DNA from: Girardinichthys multiradiatus
Lineage: Eukaryota > Chordata > Actinopteri > Cyprinodontiformes > Goodeidae
Length of the DNA: 64,000 nt
Assembly (NCBI RefSeq): GCF_021462225.1
Contig: NC_061796.1
Location: 46,649,891 to 46,713,890, forward strand
Direction of reading: 5' to 3'
Positions 55,129 to 64,000 of the stretch are shown here, one piece after another. The notes beneath the pieces were generated by a model, which saw nothing but the letters and a program-made list of their open reading frames with translations, was not told the origin of the DNA and did not search any database. Both the position numbers and the translations under genes were made by a program. Within the stretch, counting starts at the first letter, position 1. Every line of letters starts with the position of its first letter.

Positions 55129-55828
55129 CTAGAGTAGAAGATAAATAATTAAATGTTTGAAGAAAGAGAGAAAACATGTAAGGCTTGGAAAGGAGTGCTG
55201 GTACCTCCAGGTCGTCCTCCACGATCACCACAGAGGTGTGGGAAACGTTCCTAAAGACCTGGTTGAGGGCCCAGCGGTAATGTCTGGAGATCTTGTAGTA
55301 ACCCTGGAACTTTTTGTGCTCGGCCCGGACGGGAATATCCGACAGGTCCGGCTGTTTCAGATGAGTGACTTTATTTCCGTAAGAGCTGATCACCTCGCCG
55401 GTGTTGGCGTGCCCGCAGTCCTGGCTCACGATGATGGGATGGAGCTCCGGCGAGGGCCGGTGCTGCAGCAGTTTGTCCACGCAGCGCCTCACGGTGACCC
55501 TGTTGCAGGCGATCACCAGGATGGGAATGACAGGCTGACTGGGAACATTGACCTTTGACCCCTTTCTGTTTGACGGCTTCCACATCGACTGATGACTCAG
55601 GATTTGAGACAGAATTTTCTTCTGCTTTTCCAGCTCCGATTCGAACGACTCAGCCATGCGGATCACGTCTCCCACTACGTCACTGGTGGGCAACAAGGCC
55701 AGATCCATCTGCCCATCACCCAGCTGCCCCGGGGGAGTTCTGCCCCAAAGCAGCAACACCAGGACGGCATTCCAGGTGACAAACAGGAACGTTCCACAAA
55801 GTATGAGGGAGCTTCTTTTCCGGAACAT
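54430..55828 (-). CDS. mgat1: mgat1, N-acetylglucosaminyltransferase I (two coding exons, about 440 aa)
   Basis: Join of 55205-55828 and 54430-55128, with a 76-bp GT-AG intron in phase 0. Type II Golgi membrane enzyme that transfers GlcNAc from UDP-GlcNAc to the alpha-1,3 arm of Man5GlcNAc2, starting hybrid and complex N-glycans (established for the family). Visible: short cytosolic tail (MFRKRSS), a membrane anchor at about residues 7-28 (LILCGTFLFVTWNAVLVLLL), a stem, then the GT13 catalytic domain: VIPILVIACNRVTVRRC, GYYKISRHYRWALNQVF, VVIVEDDLE (EDD metal/UDP motif, residues 204-206) and, after the intron, VAPDFFEYFRALLPLL, LWCVSAWNDNG, FFPGLGWML, FWDDWMR, RPEISRT, SGVPRTGYRG, and the LAPPPGW end. 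Length is close to human (445 aa). Which teleost paralogue is unknown. Confidence 0.95.
55205..55828 (-). CDS. mgat1: mgat1 coding exon 1 (anchor, stem, N-terminal catalytic part)
   Basis: 208 codons from the ATG at 55828-55826 to ...VIVEDDLE, ending at donor GTACCAGC. The last codons hold the EDD motif. Confidence 0.94.
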
Positions 55829-56065
55829 GGCAGAGGGATACGAGGAGAGGTTGGCTTTGAATAGGCAGTGTCGCGGTTACAGATAAAAGGAATGGGATAT
55901 GGGAGGATCCGTCTTCGTCCTGTTTCATCACAGCTTCATATTCTGAGGTCTTTCTGGCACAGTGTGCAGCTCATAAAGTAACAGGGAAGAAATCCAGCAT
56001 CTTTTTAGGATTAAAGTGGATTCATCCTGGAATAATTATCCCCGTCTTTTAAATTCCTGTTTCAC
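55829..56065 (-). other. mgat1: mgat1 5' UTR part of the first coding exon
   Basis: A strong acceptor on the minus strand (TTCTCTTGTTGTTTCAG, ending at 56066) opens an exon carrying 237 bases of 5' UTR before the ATG. It implies at least one noncoding exon further right. Confidence 0.65.
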
Positions 56066-56224
56066 CTGAAACAACAAGAGAAGAACATGTAAATCAGCGA
56101 CAAACCAAGCAGGGCCGCATGCAAATTCAGTGTGCAGAAGAGAGCATCAGGGGAATGATTCACCCAGCTGTGCCTCATCGATTTTTCCTTATCACCTGTG
56201 GCCGCAAGCAAACAGTGTGAGGAG

Positions 56225-56345
56225 TCAGGAATCCACTCCACAGACCCTGACCCACTCTCCCACCCCGGTGCAGTTCCACAGACACTAACCCACTCACCCA
56301 TAGCTCTGCAGACACCCTGACCCACTCAGCTGCAGCTCCTAAGAC
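56225..56345. repeat. degenerate CCACAGACNCTGACCCACTC units
   Basis: About four diverged copies of a 30-35-base unit around CACAGAC...TGACCCACTC. Similar units recur at 58650-58830, on the other side of the Tc1-like element. Confidence 0.5.
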
Positions 56346-56349
56346 CCAG

Positions 56350-57210
56350 TGGTTCCCAAACATTTCAGCTTCTGACCCACAAAATAACAGCCGTGACCCA
56401 GATCTTCGGTTGAGTACACAAGCATTTCTACTAAGCCAATTAAACAGAGGTACAGCCCCACATGCAGGAGCTATGGAAGCTGAATTATTTGCTTTATTAC
56501 AAAACAAACTATTTCCTTCAAAAAGAACATAAAACCTATTTTAAATGATACCAAGATCATAAGTTTAACTACAACAGCTGCAGTGTTCTGAAAGCTGAAA
56601 TTCTGCAGTATTTTGTCTCCCTTCGGTTACATTAGAAATTTGAATATTGTGACCCACAAACCACAAAAAATAAACTAAATTCAACAATCTTTGATGAATG
56701 TCCTGCCTTTTAAATGGTCACAATCATTTTTTTCAACTGTCACGTCCATCCAGTAAAACGTGATAATTTCAGCATTAAAAACAGCAGCAGAGTTTTTTTC
56801 TGTCTAAAAAAGATTCAGCTTGTTTAAACATCAAAACTAAATCCTGAAATGAAGACCTAAATTAAATGCACATATCAGTTACTCAGAGTATTTATGGGAT
56901 AAAAACCCAGAACTTTTACTTGTCCAGTCACTACTTTGTTGCTTTAATACTGCAGCAATAAGCTGCTGCCATTTCCCCATTAAAAGAATTAAAGGAGACA
57001 GTTAATGATATTCTTTGTGTCGTTATTTTATCACGGGGAAGAGCAACAGCAAATAAAAAAGCTGCTCTTCAAGAGGCAGCGAAGTAAAATCATCAATCAA
57101 TGAAACATCTGCTGCAGTCTCTCTGATACCAACAGGCCCGATTCTACCGGTTTATGAGCACCGCTTCGTCGCTAACATTTGTAGCATAAACATGTTTTAC
57201 TTTTAGCATT
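56350..57210. other. presumed mgat1 leader intron, nothing recognised
   Basis: No exon. 56340-56400 (CCCAGTGGTTCCCAAAC, then TTCTGACCCACAAAA) looks like part of a degenerate DNA-transposon sequence, not assignable. Confidence 0.35.
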
Positions 57211-57212
57211 TT

Positions 57213-58647
57213 CAGGTACATCTCAAAAATATGAATATTCCATAAAAGTGCGTTATTTTTTGCCAGTCCTTTCAGAAAGTGAAACTCATTACATAGAGTG
57301 ATATATTCCATGCTTTTGTTTCTTCTAATTATGATTATGGCTTACAGGTTAAGATAATCCCAAATTCTGTGTCTCAGAAAATTAGAATACTGTGAAAAAG
57401 TTCATTATTGGACACTCATTGTGTCGCACTCTAATCAGTTAACTCAAAACACCTGCAAAGGTTTCCCTGAGCCTTTAAAAGGTCTCTCACTCTGGGTCAG
57501 TAGGAGACAGTCATGGGGAAGACTGCTGACTGGACAGATGTCCAGAAGACCGTCATCAACACGCTTCACAAGGAGGGGAAGCCACTACTGAAGAAGCTGG
57601 TTGTTCAGAGTTCTGTATCCAAGCATATTGACGGAAAAGTGAGTGGAAGGAAGAAGTGTGGTATGAAAGGGTCCACCCACAACAGGAAGAACCTGCAGCC
57701 TTGAGAGGATTGTCAAGCGAAATCCACTGAAGAATTTGGGGATAGCTTCACAGGAAGTGGACTGACGCTGGAGTTGGTGCATCAAGAGCCATCACATTCA
57801 GATGAATACTAGACATGGGCAACAAATGTCGCATTCCTTGTGTCAAGCCACTCCTGAATTATAGACAATGTCAGAAGCGTCTTACCTAGACTAAGGAGAA
57901 CTTGAACCGGACTGTTGCTCAGTGGTCCAAAGTCCTGTTTTCAGATTAAAGTAAATTCTGCATTTCATTTGGAGATCAAGGTCCCAGAGTCTGGAGGAAG
58001 GGTTGAGAGGCACAGAATCCACGTGGCTTGGAGTCCAGTGTGAAGTTTCCACAGTCAGTGATGGTTTTTGGTGCCATGTCATCTGCTGGTTCTGGCCCAC
58101 TGTGTTTTCTGAAGTCCACAGTCAATGGAGACATCTACCAGGAACTTTTTGACCACTTCATGCTTACCAGCTGTATAAGATGCTGATTTGATTTTCCAGC
58201 AGGACTTGGTACCGGCCCACACTGCTAAATTTATCAGAAGCTGGTTCAACGACTGTGGAGTTCCTGTTCTTGCTTGGCCAGCAAACTCCCCTGACCAGAA
58301 CCCCATAGAACATCAAGAGGAAGATGAGACCTCAGACCCAACAAGGCAGATGACCTGTATGCCATGGTGCATTGATGCAGTGATCCATGTAAGAAGAGGC
58401 CCGACCCGGTATTGAGTCCATACACATCTGTGATTAAAGCATCCTTTTGATTGTGATCTTCTCATTTTCGGAGACACTGAGTTTTGGATTTTCTTTACCT
58501 GTAACCTGGAATCATCAAAATTACAAGGAATAAAAGCTTGAAATATTTTACTATGTGGAATGAATCTCTATAAAAATCACGGTTTCACTTTCTGAAATGA
58601 CTGGTAAGAAACATTAACCAATATTCTGATTTATTTAGATGTACCTG
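57213..58647 (+). mobile_element. degenerate Tc1-like element with both ends
   Basis: Starts CAGGTACATCTCAAAAATAT and ends, inverted, CAGGTACATCTAAATAAATC. TA follows at the right end; the left flank reads TT, a decayed TA. Long, diverged inverted arms (to about 57410 and from about 58450) share GTGAAAC and GAAAGTGAAAC blocks. Lies in the likely mgat1 leader intron. Confidence 0.8.
57513..58415 (+). pseudogene. Tc1 transposase pseudogene
   Basis: MGKTADWTDVQKTVINTLHK opens as in the intact copy at 14161 (MGKTADLTAVQKATI), then breaks. Later pieces in other frames include FQQDLVPAHTAKF (second catalytic Asp) and WPANSPDQNPIEHQ (Glu). Several frameshifts and stops; not functional. Confidence 0.85.
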
Positions 58648-58899
58648 TATGTTACCCACGCACCCATCCGGCTACAGCTCCACAGACAGACCCACTCACA
58701 TGCAGTGGCACATACTCCCAAACCCACTTCTCCCCTGTTCCCAGCAGTCTGCTGTGGATCTTCCACCCTGCTGATACCCACAGACACCAGGACCCACCCT
58801 CACCCTGACCCTCCCAGGCTGCCGTGGATCTCTCACCCTGCCCGAGCGTCCTTCGCTTCCTCCGACTCATTCCCTCGCTGACAGCCGGGCTCAGGTGGA

Positions 58900-59070
58900 C
58901 CTCACGGGGAAGTGGTGGCGGACTTCGTCCCTGTCGGATTTCCTCCGATACAGCAACTTAAAGCTATTGAGTTTGCGTGTTTTCTTCCACGGAGCAGGAC
59001 CGTGACGCTGAAGGAAAGTAACACGACGACTTCCCTGTTTGAGCGCTCGGGCGGAAGTCCCGCCCTAACC
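58900..59070 (-). promoter_or_regulatory. mgat1: GC-rich promoter-like region, candidate mgat1 start
   Basis: CpG-rich, with GGGCGGAAGTCCCGCCC at 59050-59066 combining an ETS-type CGGAAG and a GC box. A possible minus-strand donor (CTTCCCC|GTGAGG) lies near 58901. Consistent with a noncoding first exon spliced to 56065, but unproven. Confidence 0.45.
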
Positions 59071-59960
59071 GTCACCTGAGGAGTTACGCAACAGTTTGAG
59101 GAAGGACCAGATTAAAAGTAATGAGAAGCAGCTGCTCGCCTGTAGAAACTCAACACAAAGTTCAGACAAGTTACATTCATGAAGTTCGTTTTCTGTTCCT
59201 CAACAACAAAACTCTCTGTTCTCATCTTCTAAAGAAAGAAATGGGATTGTAAGATTGTCCTCCTGGCAACCTACCAGCAGCTTCCTGTTAGATGTTCCAT
59301 ATCTGCTCACAGCAGCTGCGGTTTACTGCTCAGGCTTTAATCTTCTGTTCAGAGGAAGCTCCAAAGAAACCTGAGCTGAAGTTGTCTTGTTTCTCTTTCC
59401 ACGCAGCTATGAAGATTGTGTCTGGAGGAGCAATGGAGCGTTGCTGGTTTCAGTTTGTCCGCATGTTCCTCCAGATATAACTGGAGGAGATAAGAAGTCC
59501 TTTCAGAAGAACATCAACATTTAAAAAGCCATCCGTCATCCTGACAAATGTATCATTTAATAGTTATAGCTAAACGTTGAACTACATATAAACTTCATTA
59601 ACAAAACCTATAGGACATAAATTACAATGTATTGAATCAGTTTTTCTAGTTTTATTTATTTTTTTATCTTAATAAATATTTTTTAATGGTTTATTAAATT
59701 GTGGCAACTTTTGGCTCTCAGTTTCATACTGAATATGTTTACAAGAAACATAAAAATTAAAGATATTTTCTCTTCAAAGAGCTGCAGCAACTTGAATGCT
59801 GAAACATGTGATTGTAAATGTTTGTCCAGTATGATTTTAATGAAAATGCTGATTGTTTGTGTGTGTTCTGATTGTTGAAACCTGTGTCCTCTGTGTTGTC
59901 CAAGACACCACTGAAAGGAGAGATTTCTGGTCTCGGTGAGCTTTTTTTTGGTCAAATAAA
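59070..59960. other. intergenic, nothing firm
   Basis: No gene. AT-rich, ending in a GGTCAAATAAAGGCTAAAT stretch next to the LINE. Confidence 0.35.
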
Positions 59961-59966
59961 GGCTAA

Positions 59967-62204
59967 ATAGACACATCTATCCACCCCAAATATAGACAGT
60001 TTATAAAATGTCCGACCAGAGAGGACAACATTCTGGATCACTGTTACACCACCATCAGAGACGCTTATCACGCCGTCCCACGTGCTGCACTGGGCCAATC
60101 CGACCACATCATGGTCCACCTGATTCCTGCATACAGGCAGAAACTAAAGCTCTGCAAACCTGTTGTGAGGACGACAAGGAAGTGGAGCAGTGAGGCTGTG
60201 GAGAATCTCCAGGCGTGTTTAGGCTGTACAGACTGGGATGTGTTCAGGACTACTACCAACAGTCTGGACGAGTACACAGAGGCTGTGACTTCCTACATCA
60301 GCTTCTGTGAGGACAGCTGTGTACCATCATGCACCAGGGTGAGTTACAACAACAACAAACCCTGGTTCACAGCTAAACTCAGAAGGTTAAGACTGGATAA
60401 GGAAAAGGCCTTCAGGAGTGGGGACAAAGACATATACAGAGAGGCAAAGTACAAGTTTGGCAAGGCAGTGAAAGAGGCCAAACGACTGTACTCTGAGAAG
60501 CTCCAAAACCAGTTCTCAGCCAACGACTCTGCGTCTGTCTGGAAAGGGCTCAAGCAAATCACCAACTACAAGCCGAAAGCCCCCCACTCCATCAACGACC
60601 GACGCCTCGCCAACGACCTGAACGAGTTCTACTGCCGCTTTGAAAGACAAAGGGACAGTCCTGCAACCATCTCCCACGACGCCCCCCAACAGCTGCAGCC
60701 ACAATCCACCACCCCCACCTCCCCAACCTCAAGAGGGGCCTTGGCACCTCCAATCCCCACCCTGAAGTTCCCCCCCACCAGCCCCCTACCCACGCCGAGG
60801 ACGGCTCTTTCCATCCAGGAGAGGGACGTCAACAAACTCTTCAGGAGACAGAACCCCCGGAAAGCTGCTGGTCCGGATTCTGTCTCACCAGCCAGCCTGA
60901 AGCACTGCGCTGATCAGCTGTCTCCAGTCTTCACAGACATTTTTAACACCTCACTGGAGACATGTCATGTGCCAGCCTGCTTCAAGTCCTCCACCATCGT
61001 CCCTGTTCCCAAGAAGCCAAGGACCACAGGGCTTAATGACTTCAGACCCGTCGCCCTGACCTCTGTGGTGATGAAGTCCTTTGAGCGCCTTGTGCTCTCA
61101 CACCTAAAAGACATCACCGACCCCCTCCTGGACCCCCTGCAGTTTGCCTACAGAGCCAACAGGCCTGTAGATGATGCAGTCAACCTAGCCCTTCACTTCA
61201 TCCTCCGGCACCTGGACTCCACAGGAACCTATGCCAGGATCCTGTTTGTGGATTTCAGCTCTGCCTTCAACACCATCGTCCCAGTTCTGCTACAGGAGAA
61301 GCTCTCCCAGCTGAGTGTGCCCGACTCCACCTGCAGGTGGATCACTGACTTCCTGTCTGACAGGAAGCAGCGCGTGAGGCTGGGGAAGCACGTCTCTGAC
61401 TCCCTGACCATCAGCACCGGTTCCCCCCAAGGCTGTGTTCTCTCTCCTCTGCTCTTCTCCCTGTACACCAACAGCTGCACCTCCAGTCACCAGTCTGTCA
61501 AGCTTCTGAAGTTTGCGGACGACACCACCCTGATCGGACTCATCTCTGATGGTGACGAGTCCGCGTATAGATGGGAGGTGGACCATCTGTTGGACTGGTG
61601 CAGCCAGAACAACCTTGAGCTCAACGCTCTAAAGACAGTGGAGATGGTTGTGGACTTCAGGCAGAACCCAGCCCCACCTGCCCCCATCACCCTCTGTGAC
61701 TCCACAATTGACACTGTGGAATCTTTCCGCTTCCTGGGAACCATCATCTCCCAGGATCTCAAGTGGGAGCCAAACATCAGCTCCCTCATCAAGAAAGCCC
61801 AGCAGAGGATGTTCTTCCTGCGGCAGCTGAAGAAATTCAACCTGCCAAAGACTATGATGGTGCACTTCTACACAGCCATCATTGAGTCCATCCTCACCTC
61901 CTCCATCACCATCTGGTACGCCGCTGCTACAGCCAAGGATAAGGGCAGGCTGCAGCGTGTCATTCGGTCTGCTGAGAAGGTGATTGGCTGCAGTCTACTG
62001 TCGCTCCAGGAACTGTACACCTCCAGGACCCTGAAGCGGGCAGGGAAGATTCTGGCTGATCCCTCCCACCCTGGTCACAGACTCTTTGAGACTCTCCCCT
62101 CTGGCAGGAGGCTGCGGTCCATCTGGACCAAAACCTCACGCCACAAGAACAGTTTTTTCCCATCTGCCACCAGCCTGGTTAACAAAGCCCGGAAACCACA
62201 CTGA
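59967..62204 (+). CDS. LINE ORF2 (end of endonuclease, reverse transcriptase), open
   Basis: About 745 codons without a stop; the first Met in frame is at 60111, but similarity begins upstream ([30 protein letters not shown]: the C-terminal end of an APE-type endonuclease). RT blocks in order: [91 protein letters not shown] (FADD catalytic pair at 61512-61523), then [14 protein letters not shown] and the RT tail ([20 protein letters not shown]). It would copy LINE RNA at the target site if complete. The missing start and most of the endonuclease make this copy inactive by itself. Confidence 0.85.
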   Translation: MDTSIHPKYRQFIKCPTREDNILDHCYTTIRDAYHAVPRAALGQSDHIMVHLIPAYRQKLKLCKPVVRTTRKWSSEAVENLQACLGCTDWDVFRTTTNSLDEYTEAVTSYISFCEDSCVPSCTRVSYNNNKPWFTAKLRRLRLDKEKAFRSGDKDIYREAKYKFGKAVKEAKRLYSEKLQNQFSANDSASVWKGLKQITNYKPKAPHSINDRRLANDLNEFYCRFERQRDSPATISHDAPQQLQPQSTTPTSPTSRGALAPPIPTLKFPPTSPLPTPRTALSIQERDVNKLFRRQNPRKAAGPDSVSPASLKHCADQLSPVFTDIFNTSLETCHVPACFKSSTIVPVPKKPRTTGLNDFRPVALTSVVMKSFERLVLSHLKDITDPLLDPLQFAYRANRPVDDAVNLALHFILRHLDSTGTYARILFVDFSSAFNTIVPVLLQEKLSQLSVPDSTCRWITDFLSDRKQRVRLGKHVSDSLTISTGSPQGCVLSPLLFSLYTNSCTSSHQSVKLLKFADDTTLIGLISDGDESAYRWEVDHLLDWCSQNNLELNALKTVEMVVDFRQNPAPPAPITLCDSTIDTVESFRFLGTIISQDLKWEPNISSLIKKAQQRMFFLRQLKKFNLPKTMMVHFYTAIIESILTSSITIWYAAATAKDKGRLQRVIRSAEKVIGCSLLSLQELYTSRTLKRAGKILADPSHPGHRLFETLPSGRRLRSIWTKTSRHKNSFFPSATSLVNKARKPH

Positions 62205-62525
62205 CACTCCCCCCCTTTTTTTTTTTTGCTGACAGGACACCTGTAACCTGTAACTCTATGCGTTACATTAACGCTCAGTTTGGACTCCTGCTTTACTTGC
62301 ACAATGATCACCTGCACTGTTGTATTGCTCTTGCATCTTATACTGCTCTATATTTACTCTCACTCACTTAAAACTGTGCACATATATTTATATTATATTG
62401 TAGATATGTTTATACTGTTTAATTTGTATTGTATTGCACTGACTACGCCAAAACAAATTCCTTGTATGTCCAAAAACGTACTTGGCAATAAAGCTTTTCT
62501 GATTCTGATTCTGATTCTCATCTAA
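59967..62525 (+). mobile_element. 5'-truncated L2-type LINE
   Basis: Begins inside the endonuclease domain (frame open from 59967, [13 protein letters not shown]) and runs through the RT to a 3' UTR that ends in (TGATTC)3 at 62500-62519, a tail typical of fish L2-type elements. Truncation at the 5' end is usual for LINEs. The intact frame suggests a recent copy. Confidence 0.85.
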
Positions 62526-62596
62526 CCATCCATTTATCTGGCTTTCATAAAGACATTCAGTCATCAACCGTAAATCAATCAATCAATCAATCAATC
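62500..62596 (+). repeat. TGATTC and AATC microsatellites at the LINE 3' end
   Basis: (TGATTC)3 at 62500-62519 is the LINE tail. A second run, (AATC)6, lies at 62573-62596. Confidence 0.85.
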
Positions 62597-62599
62597 TTT

Positions 62600-64000
62600 T
62601 GTGTTCTGCTTCTAAGAGATAGCAGGTGGAGCTAGAAAACTCAGACATCGCTGCTCTTCAGCTCCTCCAGGGGGATCCAAGGCATTTCCAGGCCAGAACA
62701 GATGTACAATGGTGTTCCTAATAAAAGCAGTCCAACATCACCGATCAGTGCCGGTAGAAATATTTCTATTTGGCAAATAATTTCCTAGTAGGTATAGTAG
62801 AGTAATAGAAAACCAACAGACTTAACAGTCGCATGCTGCATATTCTGTGCGGTTGAATCATTAATTGAACGGCAGTTTGGAGTTCAGCTGTTGAGGTCAT
62901 TCATTATGTGAAAAAAACGAGTGTCTGTCATTTGGGGTCGAAAGCATCAGATGTTGTAGATGCTGGTTATGGTGTGGTCTTCTCTGAAAACCTGAGATAA
63001 ATGGGGTGTACAAGAAATCTTTCAGAAGAACAACATACTTTGGTTTCACCATTATGAGTTTCCCAAAATTAATATCCAAAAAACTGGTTGTTTCTGACTG
63101 CAGTTACCTCGGTTTTATTAACAATTAAATCTAAATTGTTGTTGTTATGCAGTTCATTAATATTTCACTTATAAATGAGTCATAATTCATCTTGATTTGT
63201 CTTTCATAAAGATCACTAAATCTAAATGAATGGAAATCTGTCATGCAATTTAATGCATAAACCCTTTTAAATTCAACTGAATTATTGATTCCTGCTAAGT
63301 ATAAAATCATGACTCAGGTTCTTTATCAAAAATGTATTTTCTTTTTGTTTACAGCTTTCAGCTAAATAAATGGCACCATGATAACATTTGTAATCCAATC
63401 AAATCATAATGATTCTGCAAGTAAAAGTAATTCTTTAAAGATGTTTGAATATTTCATTAACCTTTTAATCGTAAAATACAGAAATCTAAATTTCATGCTT
63501 TATTCTGACTCAATTATTATATAAACATGTATCTAACGCAGTTATTACAACAAGCTCCCTTTGTTTCTCAAACAGTGTTAAACTCAGAAAGGGAGAGGTG
63601 AGTGTTTCAATGGATGTTAAGGTGTGTACAAACCTGGTAGGTGGGCAGAACCAGGCAGAACCAACCTCCCCACGGTTCCGTCCTTCCAACACATCTTAGT
63701 GCACCTTAGACTGCAGAACTTTTAACATCAACTCACCTCAGAGACAATCTGCATCTTAGTTCTCCTGAAAACTCAAGGTTTCAGTCAGTCTGGAGTTAAG
63801 AGACATTTTTCTAAAAATGAATTAATGTTTCATGCAACATCTGAACAAACACTCATTCATTCCAACAAAGCAAAACATCACAGAGACACAAATGACCCAA
63901 ATTTCATCTTTGATCAGACTTTAAATATCAAATTTACTGAATAATTTAATGACGTCAAATATATTACGTTACTTAGTGAAGCTTCAGGAATTTTAGAAGA
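62600..64000. other. intergenic, nothing recognised
   Basis: No exon, RNA gene or repeat terminus identified to the right edge. Confidence 0.4.

Noticed and set aside
55157..55558. 133-aa plus-strand open frame
   Set aside because: Antisense shadow of mgat1 coding exon 1, no family similarity.
62573..62596. AATC repeat considered as a CRISPR-like or satellite array
   Set aside because: It is a simple 4-base microsatellite without spacers; this is eukaryotic DNA.

Overview
This window is nuclear DNA from a ray-finned fish, most likely a percomorph teleost; the species cannot be fixed from the sequence. The evidence is spliced vertebrate genes with GT-AG introns, two CpG-rich promoter-like blocks, fish-type Tc1/mariner transposons, L2-type LINEs and a tRNA-derived SINE. 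There are no operons, ribosome binding sites or prokaryotic features.

Three host genes are supported, all on the minus strand. (1) gabbr1 (GABA-B receptor subunit 1, long 'a' form) is present only as its 5' part: signal peptide exon, linker exon, two sushi (CCP) exons and a probable 18-bp microexon, spread over 30.6-17.1 kb. The ligand-binding, membrane and coiled-coil exons must lie left of base 1. A splice acceptor just upstream of the first ATG implies a noncoding leader exon, and the CpG-rich block at 42.5-43.5 kb is a candidate for it. (2) sh3bp5l (SH3BP5-like, Rab11 exchange-factor family) is complete in six coding exons at 51.0-46.4 kb, predicted at 434 aa, with every intron in phase 0. 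(3) mgat1 (N-acetylglucosaminyltransferase I) is complete at 55.8-54.4 kb in two coding exons, about 440 aa. Its 5' UTR acceptor is at 56.07 kb and its likely promoter is near 59 kb.

The rest is mostly transposable elements, often nested. At 1.5-10.1 kb an old antisense Tc1-like element is cut into three pieces by a long-TIR element (4.6-6.75 kb) and by a MITE that itself carries a DD36E Tc1 element. At 13.3-16.1 kb another old DNA transposon is split by a nearly intact DD34E Tc1 with 200-bp TIRs and an open transposase. Further Tc1-type remnants lie at 19.3, 25.5, 36.9, 44.9, 47.4 and 57.2 kb. LINE remnants lie at 17.3, 31.7, 34.1, 37.5-41.5 and 44.0 kb, and an L2-type LINE with an open reverse transcriptase frame at 60-62.5 kb. 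A solo LTR with a perfect 5-bp target duplication is at 36.15 kb, and a MITE with CCGTATTTTCC termini is at 52.3-53.5 kb.

I found no convincing new multi-gene system. The most informative observations are the reconstructed insertion histories, the long-TIR element of uncertain superfamily, the gabbr1 microexon and distant promoter, and the coding intron in mgat1. All family names come from remembered motifs and protein similarity, without a database search.
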